A stretch of DNA of 64,000 nucleotides from Heligmosomoides polygyrus polygyrus (GCA_947396885.1 OX377202.1:13702001-13766000); one strand, 5' to 3'. Positions 1-10,592 are shown, counted from the first letter of the stretch. A program made the numbers and translations. The notes: generated from the sequence alone by a model not told the origin.

Positions 1-112
1 AGCAGATACACTGTTTGAAAATTAATCGATACACTCCCGATCCTCAACATTAATGCTAAAGACTGATGAGTAACTGAGTAGTATTAAATAATTTTCAAGC
101 GGTGTATCTGCT
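1..112. repeat. Small inverted-repeat unit at the window start
   Basis: The first 25 bases and the last 26 bases of this stretch are near-perfect reverse complements (AGCAGATACAC followed by TTGAAAATTA at both ends), leaving a loop of about 60 bp. This looks like a short MITE or hairpin repeat. A related piece (AAGCGGTGTA and downstream) recurs at about 1462-1530, beyond the next element. It may extend left of the window. Confidence 0.5.
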
Positions 113-404
113 AGTTAACCGCTCTGTTCTTGCTGTGTTCGTATTTAACTGATTTTCGTGAGTCACATGAAATAAATGAATAACTAGATAATTAAATAAA
201 TACGAAAACAGAGGAGACGTAAATGGAGTTCACAAAAAAAAAAACATTATGAAGACAGAAGGCAATCATTATCTACACTGCGACGCCCAAGAAGGCGTTT
301 TATTTCGAGAGCTATGCAATTCAATAGTAGCGATTCCACTCTAAGTTGTTGAACTCACAATTTTGAGAAGTGCAATACGAAGGTAGAGAATTGTATTATA
401 TGTA
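113..404. other. Unassigned AT-rich sequence
   Basis: No coding signal, RNA gene or known repeat was recognised. Part of it (about 130-180) resembles 1500-1550, so it is probably another low-copy repeat flank. Confidence 0.4.
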
Positions 405-1450
405 TTAAGTTGTCCCATAAGTCTTCGCCGTTTTTTTTTAACGATTCACTGCAGATTTCGCCGGCGGTCTCTTGCATAGCGCTGCATAGCTTTCGAAAGA
501 GAATGATTTGCTCTATCAGAATATGTATTGCATTTCTTTTTTCATCGTTAACTTTGCCAATTTTTAGGTCGTTGAAGTGAAAAGTGAAAAAGTAGCCATT
601 TGCGCACTTGTTCTCTCCGCTTGGTTTGTAATTTTTTGCCCAGTTTTTTACAGCATTTGGAGGACAATGTTCTGTATCACAAGAATATGTGTTAGTGCTA
701 TTTGCTCATTTGTCCTTTATTGATTTTTAGGTCATTAAATTGGGAATTCCGAAGGAAGATGGTTATTTTTGCCGGCACCTCCTGCTCTGTGGTTGGACTT
801 TTTGGGTTGGTGTTATATGACATTCGAAAGTGAATGTTTTGCTCTATAAGAAAATTTGTTGCGTTTATTGACTTCTATTGAATATCAACAAAACGCCAAA
901 AAGAGAAAAATCGTCTTCACCAACAACTCCTTCTCCTTCTTCAGTTGTTGATATTCGACAGAAATCAGCATGAGCCGATAAATGCGACACAAATTCTTAC
1001 TGAGCAAGACATCCTCTTCCAAACGACATATAACACCAAGCAAAAAAGTCCAACCACAGAGCCGGAGTTTTGGTAAAAATTCGGACGGAAAAGTCGGCAT
1101 TCCCAATTTGATGGCCTAAAAATCAATAAAGGGCAAGTGAGAAAATAGGACTAACACATATTCTTGTAGTACAGAACATTGTCTTCCAAATGCTGTAAAA
1201 AAACTGCGCAAAAAATTACAAATCTAAGCGGAGAGAACAAGTGCGCAAATGGCTACTTTTTCACTTTTTCACTTTCCACTTCAACGACCTAAAAATTGAC
1301 AAAATTCATGATGGAAAAAGAAGTGCAATACACGATCTGATAGGGCGAATCATTCTCTTTCGAACGCTATGCAGCGCTATGCAAGAGACCGCCGGCGAAA
1401 CCTGCAGTGAATCGTTGAATAAAACGGCGGAGACTTATGGGACAACCTAT
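405..1450. mobile_element. Palindromic mariner-type MITE, copy 1
   Basis: The element is one long imperfect palindrome. The left arm runs to about 897 and the right arm is its reverse complement. It ends in GTTGTCCCATAAG and the reverse complement of the same, with a TA (or TATTA) repeated on both sides at 403-407 and 1448-1452. The ends resemble mariner terminal repeats and TA is the mariner target, so this is inferred to be a non-autonomous element mobilised by a mariner transposase. It has no transposase frame. The open frames at 885-1106 and 1241-1519 are by-products of the palindrome. A second copy lies at 20618-22112. Confidence 0.75.
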
Positions 1451-1567
1451 TACAATTTCCAAGCGGTGTACTTGATACTTTTCTTAAGATGCCAGTATAT
1501 AAATAATTTTCGTGAGTAACGTGAGATTTCTAATTTCAAACCAAATAGTGATTAAATAAGAGAAGAT

Positions 1568-1840
1568 AAGGAAATGAAGGACGCCGTTAATCAATCTCTC
1601 CACGCCGCGCAATCTGCCTTATTCTATATGAGATCGTTGATAAAATTTGGATGCGTCTCTAACCCACAAAATGACATGCGGAAAATCAGCGGATGGACAA
1701 ATTAGTGTTTTATCCTTCCCAGACAATTCTGGTTCCAAATAATCCTCGGAGGGATAGCTAACGTAGAGGAAACCGGCGACCTATCAATAGGTTTGCGGTG
1801 CTTAGAATCGGTGTCTCCTCCGAATGCGTTATTTGCGCCC
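1568..1840 (-). repeat. tRNA-derived SINE, degenerate copy
   Basis: On the minus strand this follows the SINE family of this window (described in full at 2833-3128). The tail with GGACGCCGTTAATCAATC, the central block with TTCCCAGACAATTCTGG and the head with TCCTCCGAATGCG can all be aligned. It is diverged and probably old. Confidence 0.6.
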
Positions 1841-2832
1841 AACAAATAGATAAATACATGTCAGCGAATCTTAGCCGATGCTAAACATCTTAACCCAACA
1901 TGGTAAGATTCATTTTAGGATTTACTGAGACTCGCACAGGTACTAATCCTAGTGGTTCTTTGACAACCTTTTAATACTTATAGTATTTTAAAAAGATCAA
2001 GAACAAACGAGTAATAATTCCACATTCCATAGAAGTAAGGGAATCAATGGTGACCAAAGCAAACTTGGCAAGACGTGCTTCGGTCAGCGAAGCCCTACGG
2101 CTTCGTGTAGTCGAAGTATAGCTTGTTTTCAATGTAGAAGTTTCAAGGGAGTAAACAGCTGCTTCTCAGGGAGAGTACCTTTCTCCTCGGACAAAGGCAA
2201 GCGTTGGGCGAGCACAGAAGAATCCTATAAATGCTCACGAATTCTATGTGGCAAGGCAGACAACACTGGCAATCCCATAATAAGGCGTGAGAACGGGAAT
2301 ACGGTGGTCTGAATGAGCCTCTAGATGGGCTCGGCTCGCTAACCAGCCAGTACTCAAATATGGACAGGACAGTTTAGGAGAAAGAAAGAGGAGGCAGCAA
2401 AACAAGGAAGTGAAGAATGTCGTGAAGTGGTCTTGAGCATCGACGTCTGAAATTAGAAGAGGCTCAACAGTGTATTCTTCAGATTAGCACGGGTAAGGCT
2501 TAGAAAATTTGCAGCCACGTTCTGAAAACATCGTGCCTTCGGCTGGTTTAACGGAGCTGACAAGGACAAGAACCGTGCATATTTCGCTGGGTTGAAGACT
2601 GAAGAAAGACTACACCACAAGTATGAAAACACCAATTCTTCAACGAGGCTTATCGAAAATGTGACGAAGGCCTAGTGTCACGCGATTTCAGCTCTCATTG
2701 TTTTACGATGTGAAATAGCAAACTACGACGCCAGCCTATTTGCAAGTCTCATTACACAAATGAAATAAATTAGACCTTTTGGTTAGACCCGATTTTCCAA
2801 GATCATCAAATATCCAAAAGTAATTAAAAGCT
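1841..2832. other. Unassigned sequence
   Basis: About 1 kb without a recognised gene or repeat. The short open frame at 2453-2635 on the minus strand has no recognisable domain and is treated as chance. Confidence 0.4.
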
Positions 2833-3128
2833 AAGGGCGTGTGTAGCGCAGTCGGAGGAGGCGCCGACTGTCGCGTGCACCCGATACCAGGTTCCTGGTT
2901 CTGATTTCCCGCCCAGGCCAACCAAGCCTTCCATCCCTCCGAGATCGGCGAATTGGTACCAGACTTGTCTGGGAAGGATAGAGCGCTGACTTGTTCATCG
3001 GCTGGCCACCGCAAGTCATTGTATGGCCAAATACGCATTCAACTGGCCTCCACAACATCCCGTAGAAGTAGAATGCGTTGCGCATTCCAAAAGGGATTGA
3101 GTAACGCAGTCCTTTATCCTTTATCCTC
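2833..3128 (+). repeat. tRNA-derived SINE, full length, with target duplication
   Basis: Reference copy for the family. The 5' part looks like a tRNA: an A-box-like TAGCGCAGTCGGAGG near the start and a B-box-like GGTTCTGATTTCC (GGTTCGGATTTCC in other copies) about 55 bp further on, as needed for RNA polymerase III. A body without coding signal follows, then a 3' tail of TCCTTTATCC units. The unit is about 290 bp. A perfect 12-bp duplication, TAATTAAAAGCT, flanks it at 2821-2832 and 3129-3140, the mark of target-primed reverse transcription. The element encodes nothing and must have used a LINE's enzymes; which LINE is unknown. Confidence 0.88.
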
Positions 3129-3359
3129 TAATTAAAAGCTGAATAAAATGTTGTTTCATTTCTGTTTGGCGTCGCTTGTTTCAGTGTTATTTCTATTCTA
3201 ATTGCGCAGCGCGTCTTTGTCGACGCATCAATAAATAAACAAATAAATTCGGCGAAGAAGACTAAGGCAGTGGTTAGGGAAAAATCATCAGTGCGCATGG
3301 TCAGTTTGAGCCTTTATTGATGAAGGAATAAAATACTTAAAAAAGGTTGTTTTTATGCC

Positions 3360-3572
3360 TGATGGGATGCGCCACTCCTTCCACTTCTATGGGACATCCG
3401 TCCTATTTGACTATTGCAATGACGTGCGAACCAGCTGATAAGCAAATCAGTAGTTTATCCTTCTGGAACTATTCCCAAAAGAATGCATGTGGCGTGTGTG
3501 GTCCAGGAAAGGTCCGAACCTTGAATCGATTTGGGGCGCAAGAGCCTGCTCTTTCAACTGCGCTACAGGCTC
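3360..3572 (-). repeat. tRNA-derived SINE, degenerate copy
   Basis: The 3' half (GATGCGCCACTCC, GGGACATCC) and the tRNA-like head (CTGCGCTACAGGC read in reverse) are recognisable; the middle is shortened and diverged. Confidence 0.6.
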
Positions 3573-3606
3573 TCAAGGAAATGAATAAAGCGAAAAGTGA
3601 AAAAAA

Positions 3607-4512
3607 TTGGGTTGGTCAAAAGTCTTACACCACAGCGTAATTTTTTCAAAACTTTATTGCTTTCTTTGTGAGCGACTTCAATCTACAAAGTAACTACCTT
3701 TTACATCTACAACCTTTTGCCATCTAATGGGAAGATCACGAATTCCTTTCTTCTAGAATAAAGTCAGCTGTGACTCGAAGAAGTGCTCCACTTCGGATTC
3801 CAGTTCGGTTCGATCGTTGGAATACCACCTCTTTCGAGCTCTCCACTTATCCCTTAGGAGTTGTTGGAGAGCTCGAAAGAGGTGGTATTCCGATGGCGCA
3901 AGACCTGGCGAATACGGTGGGTGGGGCAGCACCTCCCATCTAAGCTCCAGCAACTTCTGGCGAGACGACCTTGCAACGTGGGGAGAGCACTGTCGCGAAG
4001 AAGGTAAATCTTCCTCCGCCTTCGCCTTTTCCGCGACATGGCCTCGTTCAGCTTCTGCAGCTGTGTAGCGTAGATGTTCGCTGTTACTGCGGCGCCGTCG
4101 TCAAGGAGCTCATGATAGAGCATTCCTCGAGAATCCCATCAACACCACAGCATTACCTTCGTGTGGTGGAAGCACACCTTGAGGTTACGGTTCTCCTTAA
4201 CGGAGCCACTGGACCTTCCGAGTATAGTTAACGAAGCAGAACCAGGATTCAACTCCCGTGACGACATTCTCGAGAAAGTCCTTATTACGAAAACGAACAA
4301 GGAGAGGCTGAGCGATAGTCATTCACTAAGCCTTGTCCGAGTCATGGTCAGTCAATCTTCACTGCAGTATTTACATACCTTCAGAAGCAACTTGGCTCGT
4401 ATGTGAAATTTTCTAGAATGTTTGTGCAACAACTACATGACATCAAACAGTCCTTGAAGTTCCTGTCAAATCTTGAAAAATCTTCAAAATTTTTGCCTTT
4501 TTCACCAACCTT
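3607..4512 (-). mobile_element. mariner-family transposon relic 1
   Basis: The ends are TTGGGTTGGTCAAAAG on the left and the reverse complement of GGTTGGTGAAAAAGG on the right, typical mariner-like termini. At about 0.9 kb it is shorter than a usual 1.2-1.3 kb mariner, so part of the transposase is missing. An inverted duplication of 27 bp (arms at about 3820-3846 and 3866-3892) sits inside the catalytic part. Confidence 0.75.
3753..4180 (-). pseudogene. Broken mariner transposase (catalytic part)
   Basis: The minus strand encodes pieces of a mariner transposase in two frames. One piece (3854-4123) contains LYHELLDDGAAVTANIY and KIYLLRDSALP, which matches the region leading to the second catalytic Asp. 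After a frameshift, another (3753-3953) contains WEVLPHPPYSPGLAPSEYHLF, the signature before the third acidic residue. The normal Asp is here Glu (SEYH). The N-terminal DNA-binding part was not found. Transposases of this family cut and paste the element at TA sites in the nucleus; this one cannot be active because of the frameshift, missing N-terminus and internal inverted duplication. Confidence 0.75.
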
Positions 4513-4523
4513 ATATAATAGAG

Positions 4524-4805
4524 GTTAAAGGATAAAGGACGGCGTTACTCGAATCCTTTTGGTATGCGCCACGCATTCTACTTCTACAGGTTGTCGTCGG
4601 AGTGATTTGAATGCGTACTCGGCTTATACAATGACCTGTGGTGGCCAGCCGTTGAAGAAGTCAGGGCTTCATCCTTCCCAGACAAGTCCGATACCAATTC
4701 ACCGACCCCGGAGGGATGGAAGGCTCGGTTAGCATGAGCGGAAAACCGAACCAGGAACATGATATCGGCAACATCCACCACCCCCGACTGTGCTGCACGC
4801 GCCCG
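4524..4805 (-). repeat. tRNA-derived SINE, nearly full length
   Basis: Begins at the tail (AAAGGATAAAGGACGGCGTT) and ends with the tRNA-like head (GACTGTGCTGCACGCGCCC), all in reverse. It lies 12 bp from the end of the mariner relic 3607-4512. Confidence 0.8.
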
Positions 4806-5067
4806 TGTAAAAATATGCGCCGACAGAACGATAATGGTCATCGACAGATATGCGCCTAACGTTACCTTGGTGTACGCATCGCACACTATGTACTACCTAC
4901 CTCTTGCACGCTGTAGACGTATTTTGAGGTTGCTTGATAGCGCTATAGTTACATTTTTCAAAATACAGCCGATAGGATAGAAAATAAGACAATTCTAGCG
5001 CCACTAAAAAGCAGGAGTGGCCGGCGTTATTCATTTCGGAATTTCTGGCTCATGCAATAACGAATTA
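4806..5067. other. Unassigned sequence
   Basis: No recognised feature between the SINE and the next mariner. Confidence 0.35.
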
Positions 5068-6292
5068 TTGGGTTGATGGAAAAGTCTTGCAACACTAGCA
5101 CAACAATATTACAATACATACAATATAATACAATATACAAAAACTCAGTCCACGATATATTCCCCATCCAAGGCTAAGATCCTGCCCCAACTTTCAGGCA
5201 GCCTTTCAATTCATTTCCTCCTGAATTCCGAGGGCGGTGAGGAAAAGAATTCAGAAACCTCCATTTCCAGTTGACGTCTATCATCGAACTCTCTACCTCG
5301 AAGATGCTGCTCCGGAACTCTGAACAGGTGGTAGTCAGAAGGAGCAAGGTCTGGAGAGTACAGTTGATGGGGCAGAGCTTCCCAGCCTAACTTCTGGATT
5401 TTCTCGCGACTCACTTTTGCGACAGGAAGACGCGCTTTATCGTGCAGCAGGTAGACATCTTCCCGTTCTGGAAGTTTTTGGTGCATGGCGTCGGCCAAGC
5501 TGGGTAACGTAGACGATGCTGTCTCACTATCCAGCAACTCCCACAGTAAAGCATGCCTTCTGGGCCCCACCAACAACACAGAAAAACCTTCTTTTCGTGG
5601 TGTCCACGTTTCGGTTGTCTTGGAGCCAGTTCTCCACGTAGGAACCATTGGCTCTTGCGGATGTGGTTAAAATAAAGAGCTGAGCTTTCATCGCCAGTAA
5701 CAATCTCCCTCGGAAGGACCTTTCTGTGCGAGCGAAGAAGCAGCGACTGAGCAACACTGATTCAGCATGTCTTATCAGAGTCCCTTAGCTCATGTGGTAC
5801 CCAAGACGACAAAACTTTGCGGTACCCAGGGATCTCCAGCTGCCTCACGACGGTGCTTTGCGTACATCTAAGTGGCTCCGCCAATTCGCGAGTGGTTGAC
5901 ATTGGCTTCACTTTGAAGGCTTCGCGCAAGCTGTCTTCCTCCACAACAGAGGGGCGACGAGGTCGATCTTTGAGAGAGATATCTCCAGCCTTGAAGCGCT
6001 GATGGACACTGTAGAATAGTGAATGACTTCCTCCTTGAATGCAGCGCAGATGTTGGAGGCCGCAGTCCTTGCGTTATGGCCTTGCAGAAATTCGTAGTAG
6101 ACGACAGGTCGAGGATGCTGCTGCTTATCGTTGACATTGTTGCTGTACTCGTACTCGAGGCCTTATACAGTATGCTTGAGGAAGCTTCGAGAATGTATCG
6201 TGACGTCATCACACAAGATCAATTCTGTAAAAGCTTTAACAAATTTAACAGGAAGTAGCGTAAAGTGTTGCAAGACTTTTCGATCAACCTAT
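5068..6292 (-). mobile_element. mariner-family transposon relic 2, full length
   Basis: A 1225-bp element. The left end reads GGTTGATGGAAAAGTCTTGC and the right end is the reverse complement of GGTTGATCGAAAAGTCTTGC. TA dinucleotides lie just outside (5066-5067 and 6293-6294). Length, termini and target all fit mariner. The coding strand is minus. A fragment of the same family is at 34883-35192. Confidence 0.88.
5211..6212 (-). pseudogene. mariner transposase, frameshifted DD34D
   Basis: Read from 6212 down, the minus strand gives the transposase in order but across frames. The helix-turn-helix region includes YSTVHQRFKAGDISLKDRPR (about 5950-6020). The second DNA-binding part (5762-5944) includes TTRELAEPLRCTQSTVVRQL and the conserved WVPHEL. 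The first catalytic Asp is in TGDES (about 5690). The last frame (5211-5648) holds the second Asp in LLHDKARL and the third in SPDLAPSDYHLF. Exactly 34 residues separate the second and third Asp, the DD34D spacing of mariner. All three catalytic acids survive, but frameshifts near 5760, 5650 and upstream break the gene. It is a fairly young but dead copy. Confidence 0.85.
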
Positions 6293-6299
6293 TATTTGA

Positions 6300-6928
6300 A
6301 ATTTGGCAGGCACGGCCACTTTGAAAGAAGCGAATTTGGCAGCCTTCTCGTTAATTTTAGATTTGGTTGCCAACAGACAATGCCTCAAAAGTCTTCAATT
6401 GAGTAGCGGTGAAATGAACCCAATAAGAAGAGCAGGCCCGAGGGAGTGAGCTTAGACAATGAGAGGATCCAGGAAGAATATCACGTGAGTGAATAGCTTA
6501 GACAAACTTCAGGTATCGCGAATTCCTTGCATTTTCGACTGTCTAGAATGGAGGATTATTTGTCGACTGGAGTCGTCTGGAAGAATGGAAACAATAGCAG
6601 GGCATTATTCAATCCATTCCGGATGCATCACGCACTCCTCTTCGCCGGTGTTTGTTGTGGACAATGGTTGATGGATGCTAGGGAGCGGGACCTGGTGGTA
6701 GTGCTCGAATTGGATCCATGTTTCGGAATCTACATTGAGTTCTGTTCAATGAGTTCAATGAGCGCTAAAAAGTTCTGACCCACACTTAGACTAAAATTGA
6801 AAGGTTGTGAAAAAATGACCAGTAGGTGAGCAGATAAGTGTCACACCCTTTTCAGATGTATAGACTTGCAGTTAGTCATGTAATATTATTATTTCCTTAC
6901 TGCTTAGCCGCCATTGATAGAAACGCTT
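6300..6928. other. Mostly unassigned, with a short SINE scrap
   Basis: A piece at about 6605-6665 (ATTCAATCCATTCCGGATGC and CATCACGCACTCC) resembles the 3' part of the SINE on the minus strand. Nothing else was recognised. Confidence 0.4.
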
Positions 6929-7345
6929 CAGATATCCACATCAAGATGAAGGCGAGCATATTGTGTCTGCTAAGTAATGTGGGAGTAAATAGGAATTTGG
7001 GCGCGCGGTAGTGCAGTTGGAGGAGTCGCGAGCCATCACGCTTACTTTAATTCAAGATTCTTGGTTCGGAGTTTCCGACTAGGCCAACTAGGCCTACAAT
7101 CATTCTGGGGTCGGCAGTTAGGTACCGCACTTGCTGGAAAGGATGAACTCTGACTTGGCCAGCGCAAGTCACTGTACAGGCCAATTACGCGTTCAAATTG
7201 CCTCCATGACATCACATAGAAGTATGTAGAATACGTGTTGTATCCTGCAAAAGGATTGCCTACCGCCGATCTTTGCCATATGCCTATTCACTCCCACATT
7301 ACCTGTAATGAGGCATTGTATGAGCATCACCTGGATATCTTTAGC
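6929..7345. repeat. Inverted-repeat element with a SINE at its centre
   Basis: The left arm at about 6929-6995 (GATATCCA..., TAATGTGGGAGTAAATAGG) and the right arm at about 7278-7345 (CCTATTCACTCCCACATTAC..., GGATATC) are imperfect reverse complements. They flank the SINE at 6999-7275. This is a small palindromic element into which the SINE appears to have inserted. Confidence 0.6.
6999..7275 (+). repeat. tRNA-derived SINE, diverged copy
   Basis: Starts with GGGCGCGCGGTAGTGCAG and can be followed through TTCTTGGTTCGGAGTTTCC (B box) to AAAAGGATTGCCTACCGCCG near the 3' end. It lies between the arms of an inverted repeat. Confidence 0.7.
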
Positions 7346-7384
7346 ATGCGTCATATGTAGAACTTCCACGCCTAAATGTGATTC

Positions 7385-7676
7385 GGGGGCGAGTGTATCG
7401 TGTAGCTGAGGAGGTAACGGCTGTTGCGGGCACCCGATACTACGTTCCTGGTTCGCATTTCCGGCCCAGGCCAACAAAGCCTTCAACCCTTCCCGGGTCG
7501 GTGAATTGGTACCAGACTTGTCTGGGAAGGATAAAGCGCAGACTTATTCAACAACTGGCACCGCAGGCCATGTACGAAAAGTATGCATTCAAATCGCCTC
7601 CATGACATCCCGCAGAAGTGGAATGCGTGCGCCAAAAGGGATTGAGTAGCGCCTTCTTTTACTCCTTTCCCTTTAC
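7385..7676 (+). repeat. tRNA-derived SINE, nearly full length
   Basis: The head is altered (GGGGGCGAGTGTATCGTGTA), but the B-box region, the GAATTGGTACCAGACTTGTC block and the tail CTCCTTTCCCTTTA are clear. Confidence 0.78.
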
Positions 7677-8802
7677 ACTGTGGCCTGCGGATAGGTTTCC
7701 ACAAAATGTCACACCTTAACCATGATATAGGTTGACGCCTACTTACCGATTCCACAGTAAGGGAGTGCTACATCTTGGTTCACAATATCTATAATGCATG
7801 TTCAATGTCAAAGAGTTCATAAAAACTCGGAAAAGAACGATCAAAGGAAATTAAGAACAAGCAAAAATTGATTGATTTCGTCTGATGTCTGATTGGTAGT
7901 GAGGTGTAGAGATCTAGGCAGCTCTAACAATAACAATTACGATTTGAAAAAAAACAACAAATTATTTAGAGATGAAAAATTTGCTCTTGATTTGGGTTAG
8001 TACGCAGTATTAAACAGGCCTGTTGCTTAAGAGGACCTCAGGAATGGCCTTACTCGGATGTCAGAGAGAGACGAATTCCAAAACGGAAATCAGACCCTTG
8101 GCATCGCATCGGAAGGCAAACACAACGATCATTTGCTATGCCTCTACGGCGACTCATCGACAGCTTGATTGAAATCGTGGCCGACATGGAGGGAAGGGAG
8201 GTGGGAAAACACGAAGAAAAAGACAGAGTGCGTCGTCATTCCTCGGGGGATTGCACCGAGAGCTCCTTTTTCCACAAGGATTGAGAAGACGTTCGTCCAC
8301 ATTGATAAATGAAGGAATTTGATGAGCTGTGCCAGAGCAGGGCCTTCAATTGACGTACTGTAAGCATGGATGATGAAAAGCATGTTCTATTCGAGGTGCT
8401 CAGGTAGTGGATACCCGGAAACAAGAGGGGTATGTAGTACAGCATCGTCTTCAGTGCCGTTCCCTCTCCCCTCCCACGACAAGGCTAATCCAGGAAGACC
8501 TCAAATCGAATTCGCAAGGCGGCAACACGTTCATAAGGAAGTTCCCCTCAACCACAAGGTGGGGGCGGTGGTGTTAGTCGCATGGAGAAGCCGACGGAAA
8601 GGCATCAGTTCGAAAAGGGTCAGGGACCGCTTTCGAACACCAACAACAAGCCGAAAATGTAGCATGGAGGACGGATGTGAACAGTGCATGGGAAGATGTT
8701 TCGAGTTAACACACCTCTAGACATGGATGAAGTTGCTCCTTTCCTGAAGAATAGAGCAGAAACATTGGTCCTGATTAATTCTGGAGACCATTCGAAATAC
8801 AC
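7677..8802. other. Unassigned sequence
   Basis: About 1.1 kb without a recognised element. The open frame 8370-8720 (116 codons) has no domain that I recognise and no supporting splice or promoter pattern. Confidence 0.35.
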
Positions 8803-8950
8803 TTTGTATAAGAACCACGCAGTACCTCAAAGATTATCAGAAGCTGTGCACCTTGAAGATTAAAGAATAAATGTGCGTCGTTAATTAACTCCTTTGGGAT
8901 GCGCCACGCATTCTACTTCTACGGGATGTCGTGGAGTCCATTTGACATCA
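8803..8950 (-). repeat. Duplicated segment with SINE 3' end, unit 1
   Basis: About 60 bp of unique-looking sequence (ATAAGAACCACGCAGTAC...) runs into a SINE 3' part on the minus strand (CTACTTCTACGGGATGTCG). The same junction recurs at 9338-9490, so the flank and SINE were duplicated together. The SINE part here is only about 90 bp (8861-8950). Confidence 0.6.
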
Positions 8951-9337
8951 GGGTTGGTCTTGATTAATTCTGCTGGGATGTGCCATGTATTCTGCTTGAA
9001 GCACTTTGAATAGTTACTATCATGTTGCACAACACTTTGTAGGTTTCATCTAAAAAGGAAATTATGGTTTAGACCTTCTGAAAACGAAAACGATGGTGCT
9101 AAATAATAGTTTGTACGTAACTATGTAAAAATTGCCTGACTTTTCCTTCCCATGCTTCTTAATACATGACAATAAAGGACGACAACGAATGGGCCAGTTG
9201 GAGGACGATATTAGGACTGACTGGCGTTTTAACTATTAAACATTTCAGCTGAAGTTCTGTAAGAAGGTAGCTAAATTGGAACTGGTGCTTTATGTGGCTT
9301 CAAAATGCGTACCACTTTAAGAAGAAGCAGCATACCC
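8951..9337. other. Unassigned sequence
   Basis: No gene recognised. The stretch 8955-8975 (GGTCTTGATTAATTCTG) repeats 8767-8783, adding to the local duplication. Confidence 0.35.
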
Positions 9338-9660
9338 TTTGCATAAAAACCACGCTGTACGTCAAACATTCTCAGAAAGTAGCTGCGCATCTTAAAAAGT
9401 GAAGAATAAAGGATAAAATATGTTGTTAATCAATCATTTTGGGATGCTTCACGTACTGTACTTCTACGGGATGTCGTGAAGGGGATTTGAATGCGTATTT
9501 GGCTATATAATGACCTGCGGTGGCCACCCGATAGACAAGTCAGTGTTCTATCCTTCCCAGACAGGTCTGGTATCAATTCAAGACAAGGCCGAGTTGGTCT
9601 GGCCAGGAAATCCGAGCCAAGAACCTGGAATCGACAACTCCTCCGACTACGCTACCTCTC
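9338..9660 (-). repeat. Duplicated segment with SINE, unit 2
   Basis: Starts with ATAAAAACCACGCTGTAC, matching unit 1, and then holds a longer SINE copy on the minus strand (9401-9660) from the tail GAATAAAGGATAAAATATG to the head ACTCCTCCGACTACGCTAC. About 25 bp around the GACCCCGGAGGGATGG block are lost. Confidence 0.7.
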
Positions 9661-9756
9661 ACGCTTCAAATGCCATGAAAACAATCTAGTGGGTCCTATG
9701 TGTTTGGTTGTTTTAAAGCACAACCTTAACGTCTCTAAGTTAGTTTGTTTGTGAAA

Positions 9757-10055
9757 TGCGCGCTGGAGCGCAATCAGAGAAGGCGCCGGCAGTCACGTCC
9801 ACTTCCAATTGTGCTTTCTGGTTTAGGTCCTGCCCTTCCCAAGCGTGCCACCATTGGTCGATGTATTGGTACGACTTGTCTGAATAAGAAAAGACAGTGA
9901 GTTGCCCAACTCTTGGCTCCTATGGGTTTGATAAGGGTCAAATATGCACCCGAACTGCCTCCATGACACCCCACGAAAGTAGGAGATGCAGCGCACCCCG
10001 CTGCATCTCCTACTTTCGGGGGATCGACTAACGCCAGCGTTTATCCTTACCCTTT
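9757..10055 (+). repeat. tRNA-derived SINE with an internal palindrome
   Basis: The copy begins at TGCGCGCTGGAGCGCAATC and ends at GCCAGCGTTTATCCTTACCC. Near its 3' end the sequence around the GTAGAAGTAGAATGCG site has been replaced by a perfect inverted duplication (see 9974-10018). Confidence 0.65.
9974..10018. repeat. Perfect 20-bp palindrome with 5-nt loop
   Basis: Arms at 9974-9993 and 9999-10018 are exact reverse complements (one arm contains AAGTAGGAGATGCAGCG) around the loop CACCC. Such a perfect hairpin within an otherwise diverged SINE suggests a recent template-switch event. Confidence 0.85.
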
Positions 10056-10458
10056 GTTCCCGAACGTGTAAGATAAAATCCCCAATGTTTTCCATGCGAA
10101 TGTTTTCCGCGATAGAAGCAGTATTCGTTTGCAGTGATGGCAATAAATTGAAGCCTTTCGGCATTCCCCTGCCGATCGTCAGATATAAAGAAAAGCGTTG
10201 TCTTTTTGAGGCTTGCCTTTCGAAAGAGCTCCAATTGTCTGACAGCTGCAATGCTTCTTGGTTCTTGGTAGATTGTGAACGATGAAGTTCTTTTTTATTA
10301 TTGCGTGCGGCTAGACAACAACAATTTCCACTACGTTATTCAGGGTTTGAAAGTTCCGAATCAAAATGCGATCACTTTGATGAAGAAAAAGTGCAATACT
10401 GCAAAGCTGAGTAATTATCCGGTGATCCTCAAGGTTCTGAGATTCTTTTGTTTTCGTA
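10056..10458. other. Unassigned sequence
   Basis: The frames at 9986-10285 and 10275-10493 show no recognised domain. Confidence 0.3.
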
Positions 10459-10592
10459 TACATGTAGCGGAGTCGGTGGAAGATCCCTCCTGAATGTACA
10501 CGCGTTCTGCTTCGATAGAGAATTCAGTGCCACTAATTTCACACCTACTAGGGCAAACTACTTGGTAGCAGTCTTGTCTGACAAGGGCAATG
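10459..10592 (+). repeat. SINE relic, strongly diverged
   Basis: The head CATGTAGCGGAGTCGGTGG and the block TAGCAGTCTTGTCTGACAAG resemble the SINE; the rest is poorly conserved. Confidence 0.45.

Noticed and set aside
885..1519. Open frames in the first palindrome with similar frames at 20887-21337
   Set aside because: They come from both arms of a palindromic MITE; no domain is recognised and arms are mirrored.
3500..3572. A tRNA gene on the minus strand (GCGCAGTTGAAAGAGCAGGC)
   Set aside because: It continues into the SINE body and lacks a complete cloverleaf; it is a SINE head.
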